From Liolophura sinensis (lineage: Eukaryota; Mollusca; Polyplacophora; Chitonida; Chitonidae): 42,111 bases of DNA. The DNA lies in assembly GCF_032854445.1 (NCBI RefSeq), contig NC_088305.1:10049606-10091716 (forward strand), read 5' to 3'. Numbering within the stretch: the stretch's first letter is position 1; the number at the start of each line of letters is the position of its first letter. Position numbers and translations under genes: made by a program. Shown here one piece after another: positions 40,661 to 42,111 of the stretch. A model generated the notes under the pieces. The model had not been told where the DNA came from. It worked only from the letters and a program-made list of their open reading frames with translations, and did not search any database.

Positions 40661-41214
40661 AAAGTTATTTCAGTTTATACTCAGGGTGGCCTCTATCTTC
40701 CTCCACGACTAAACGAAGCCGTTTCTTCCGAGCAGAAACGCCTTCACGTGTTTCTTCCACCGATATGACATGACATAATTATCCTGTTATTCGCACAGAA
40801 AACTTGTTCATTTGTAACTCGCTTGCAACTTCTCTAAGAGATTTGTGGGTTCCTGGGTTCTCCTCCTGTGATTGAATCAGTTCCTCAACACGGTCCTTAC
40901 TTTGCAGTCTTGGGTTTACTACTGCCAATTTTACATGCTACTGACCCTGTAGCATGTATTTTAGCTATAAGTCTTTTTACAGTTACATGACTCCACCTCT
41001 TCTTCCACCCCAGCCTTTCTCTTTGAAACAGTTTTCAAATGTAACTTTATCACTTTTATCAAAGGTATAGTTGATCCTTCCAAACTAAAATTTTGGACAG
41101 AACTGATTTTAGATACACATGACAATAAAAACAAACATGCTAATTTTAGACTGACAATGACAGACAGATGCCATCACCTGACAGCTGACATGAACACGAT
41201 TTAAGGTCACATTG

Positions 41215-41410
41215 CACAGCTCTGATATTGGATTTTTTGACATGCTGTTTTGTCAATACTCGCATAATTTGCGTTTGATCTTCTAGATAGTTTGCAGACC
41301 TGTTGACGATACCCTAAGGTTACTGAGTGAATATTTTCAATGAATTCGATTGATCTATCACTGAGAAAATAATTGTCAAAAACTGGTTCACATTTTCGGG
41401 ACAGTCGATA
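41215..41410 (-). repeat. Right terminal inverted repeat
   Basis: The reverse complement begins tatcgactgtccc, then gatcaatcgaattcattgaaa, cagtaaccttagggtatcgtcaacaggtct and aaattatgcgagtattg, aligning with the left repeat with scattered changes and one indel. Confidence 0.82.
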
Positions 41411-41568
41411 TAATGGGTATATAGTTTTATTCCACATTCCATATAGGGATTAAGTAAAATTATTATTATTGATCTTTTTGTAATGATACACAGGTTAACC
41501 TATGGATCATAGCTAGCACCACGGTTCAAAAGCATTTACAATGAGTAACTCTGGTTAAACCCTATAAG

Positions 41569-41702
41569 TGACGTCCTCGAAAACAAAATCGTGATCAGTT
41601 TCGTAAAATTTTTCTGATGTGACGTGATGGTTTCCCTTATCTGACGACGAATCAGGGAGACATGACGTCTAGTATTAAGGCAATAACGCCGGAATGACGT
41701 CA
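41569..41702. promoter_or_regulatory. Cluster of four CRE-like TGACGT sites
   Basis: TGACGTCC (41569), TGACGTGA (41620), TGACGTCT (41663) and the perfect palindrome TGACGTCA (41695) lie within 134 bases. TGACGTCA is the CREB/ATF consensus. They are in the presumed intron 6 of the channel gene. Function is inference only. Confidence 0.35.
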
Positions 41703-42045
41703 TGCGCGTTTGAAAGTATGTCAATTGTGAACGTGTCATGCCAGAAATGACAGAAAAAAACTGTTTTCTTCTTTATCTCGGAACCTAACAACAGTGGTTT
41801 TAGTACAATGCAATTTTTGAAAAATTTATGATTTCGATTCAGATTATATCCATCCTCATATTTCAACCCTGCTATTTAAGAGTCGTTATTCACAACAGGT
41901 TACATTAAGTCTGAAAGAGGCAACTCTGTAGGTATGGCAACACTTTAGCGTATGTTTCACAGTATGAAATGAACAATCTGTGTGAACGTTGCAGACGATT
42001 GTGTTGTAATCGATTATATTGTAAGTCATTGTGTTGTAATCTATA

Positions 42046-42111
42046 TGCCCCCGTGGGGTTTCCGGGGTGATAAGAATACGACCTCAGCCCTCTAGGCAAG
42101 TTTGTCGTAAA
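42046..42111 (+). mobile_element. Start of another LINE, cut by window end
   Basis: gcccccgtggggtttccggggtgataagaatacgacctcagccctctagg matches the LINE 5' end in plus orientation. The element runs past 42111. Just before it, gtgttgtaatc is repeated in gattgtgttgtaatcgatt and cattgtgttgtaatctat. Confidence 0.75.

Larger units (their letters stand above)
40455..41410. mobile_element. Inverted-repeat DNA transposon, 956 bp
   Basis: Terminal inverted repeats of about 200 bases (40455-40660 and 41215-41410) are flanked by TA (40453-40454, 41411-41412). Between them, on the minus strand at about 40800-40925, is a remnant reading NPRLQSKDRVEELIQSQEEN and then SLREVASELQMNKFSVRIT, a helix-turn-helix of the transposase type. 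No catalytic domain remains. It is a deletion derivative of a TA-inserting (IS630/Tc1/mariner-like) element, in intron 6 of the channel gene. Confidence 0.78.

Overview
This is eukaryotic, AT-rich animal DNA, most likely from a lophotrochozoan and probably a mollusc (inference). The reasons are spliceosomal introns with GT-AG borders, a DEG/ENaC channel gene of invertebrate type, tRNA-derived SINEs of a kind I associate with molluscan genomes, and many copies of one non-LTR retrotransposon of the I/Nimb type (APE endonuclease, reverse transcriptase, RNase H, CCHC ORF1, ATTC-type tail). There are no bacterial operons, no CRISPR array and no rRNA.

Two host genes are well supported. The first is an intronless ATP-grasp enzyme at 1811-3112 (+), 433 residues. 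The second is the 5' part of a DEG/ENaC sodium-channel gene on the + strand. Its six exons (27931-28112, 28798-28965, 31080-31244, 33252-33376, 39209-39390, 39965-40124) join in phase into 327 codons: the cytoplasmic His-Gly motif, TM1 and about half of the extracellular domain. The remaining exons, including TM2, lie beyond the window. Weaker possible coding pieces are at 3797-4143, 19551-19802, 27519-27707 and 38755-39012.

The rest is mainly mobile DNA. Region 1-862: rearranged LINE fragments and a SINE. Region 5795-13266: the most complete LINE copy (- strand, 5'UTR, ORF1, ORF2, 3'UTR), split by an apparently intact Tc1-type transposon (10224-11408). Region 13250-14072: the 5'UTR and ORF1 start of a related second LINE, abutting the 5' end of the first. 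Region 14073-19871: mostly unassigned, with a 229-bp tandem duplication and 5'-truncated LINE tails. Region 19872-25377: three or more defective + strand LINE copies head to tail. Region 25378-27205: SINEs. Region 27931-42111: the channel gene, whose introns hold SINEs, LINE tails, an ORF1-bearing LINE (33798-38050), a 1-kb inverted-repeat DNA element and, at the right edge, the start of another LINE.

The most interesting signal is in the LINE ORF1. Removing the Tc1 element with one TA target copy puts the two flanks back in one frame. This shows that ORF1 carries an extra segment of roughly 200 residues, rich in Cys/His pairs, between its zinc knuckles and its C-terminus. The other ORF1 copy in the window lacks it. 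Other points of interest are the intronless ATP-grasp gene, serial LINE insertion at ATTC tails, variable LINE 5'UTRs, and the nesting order of the elements.
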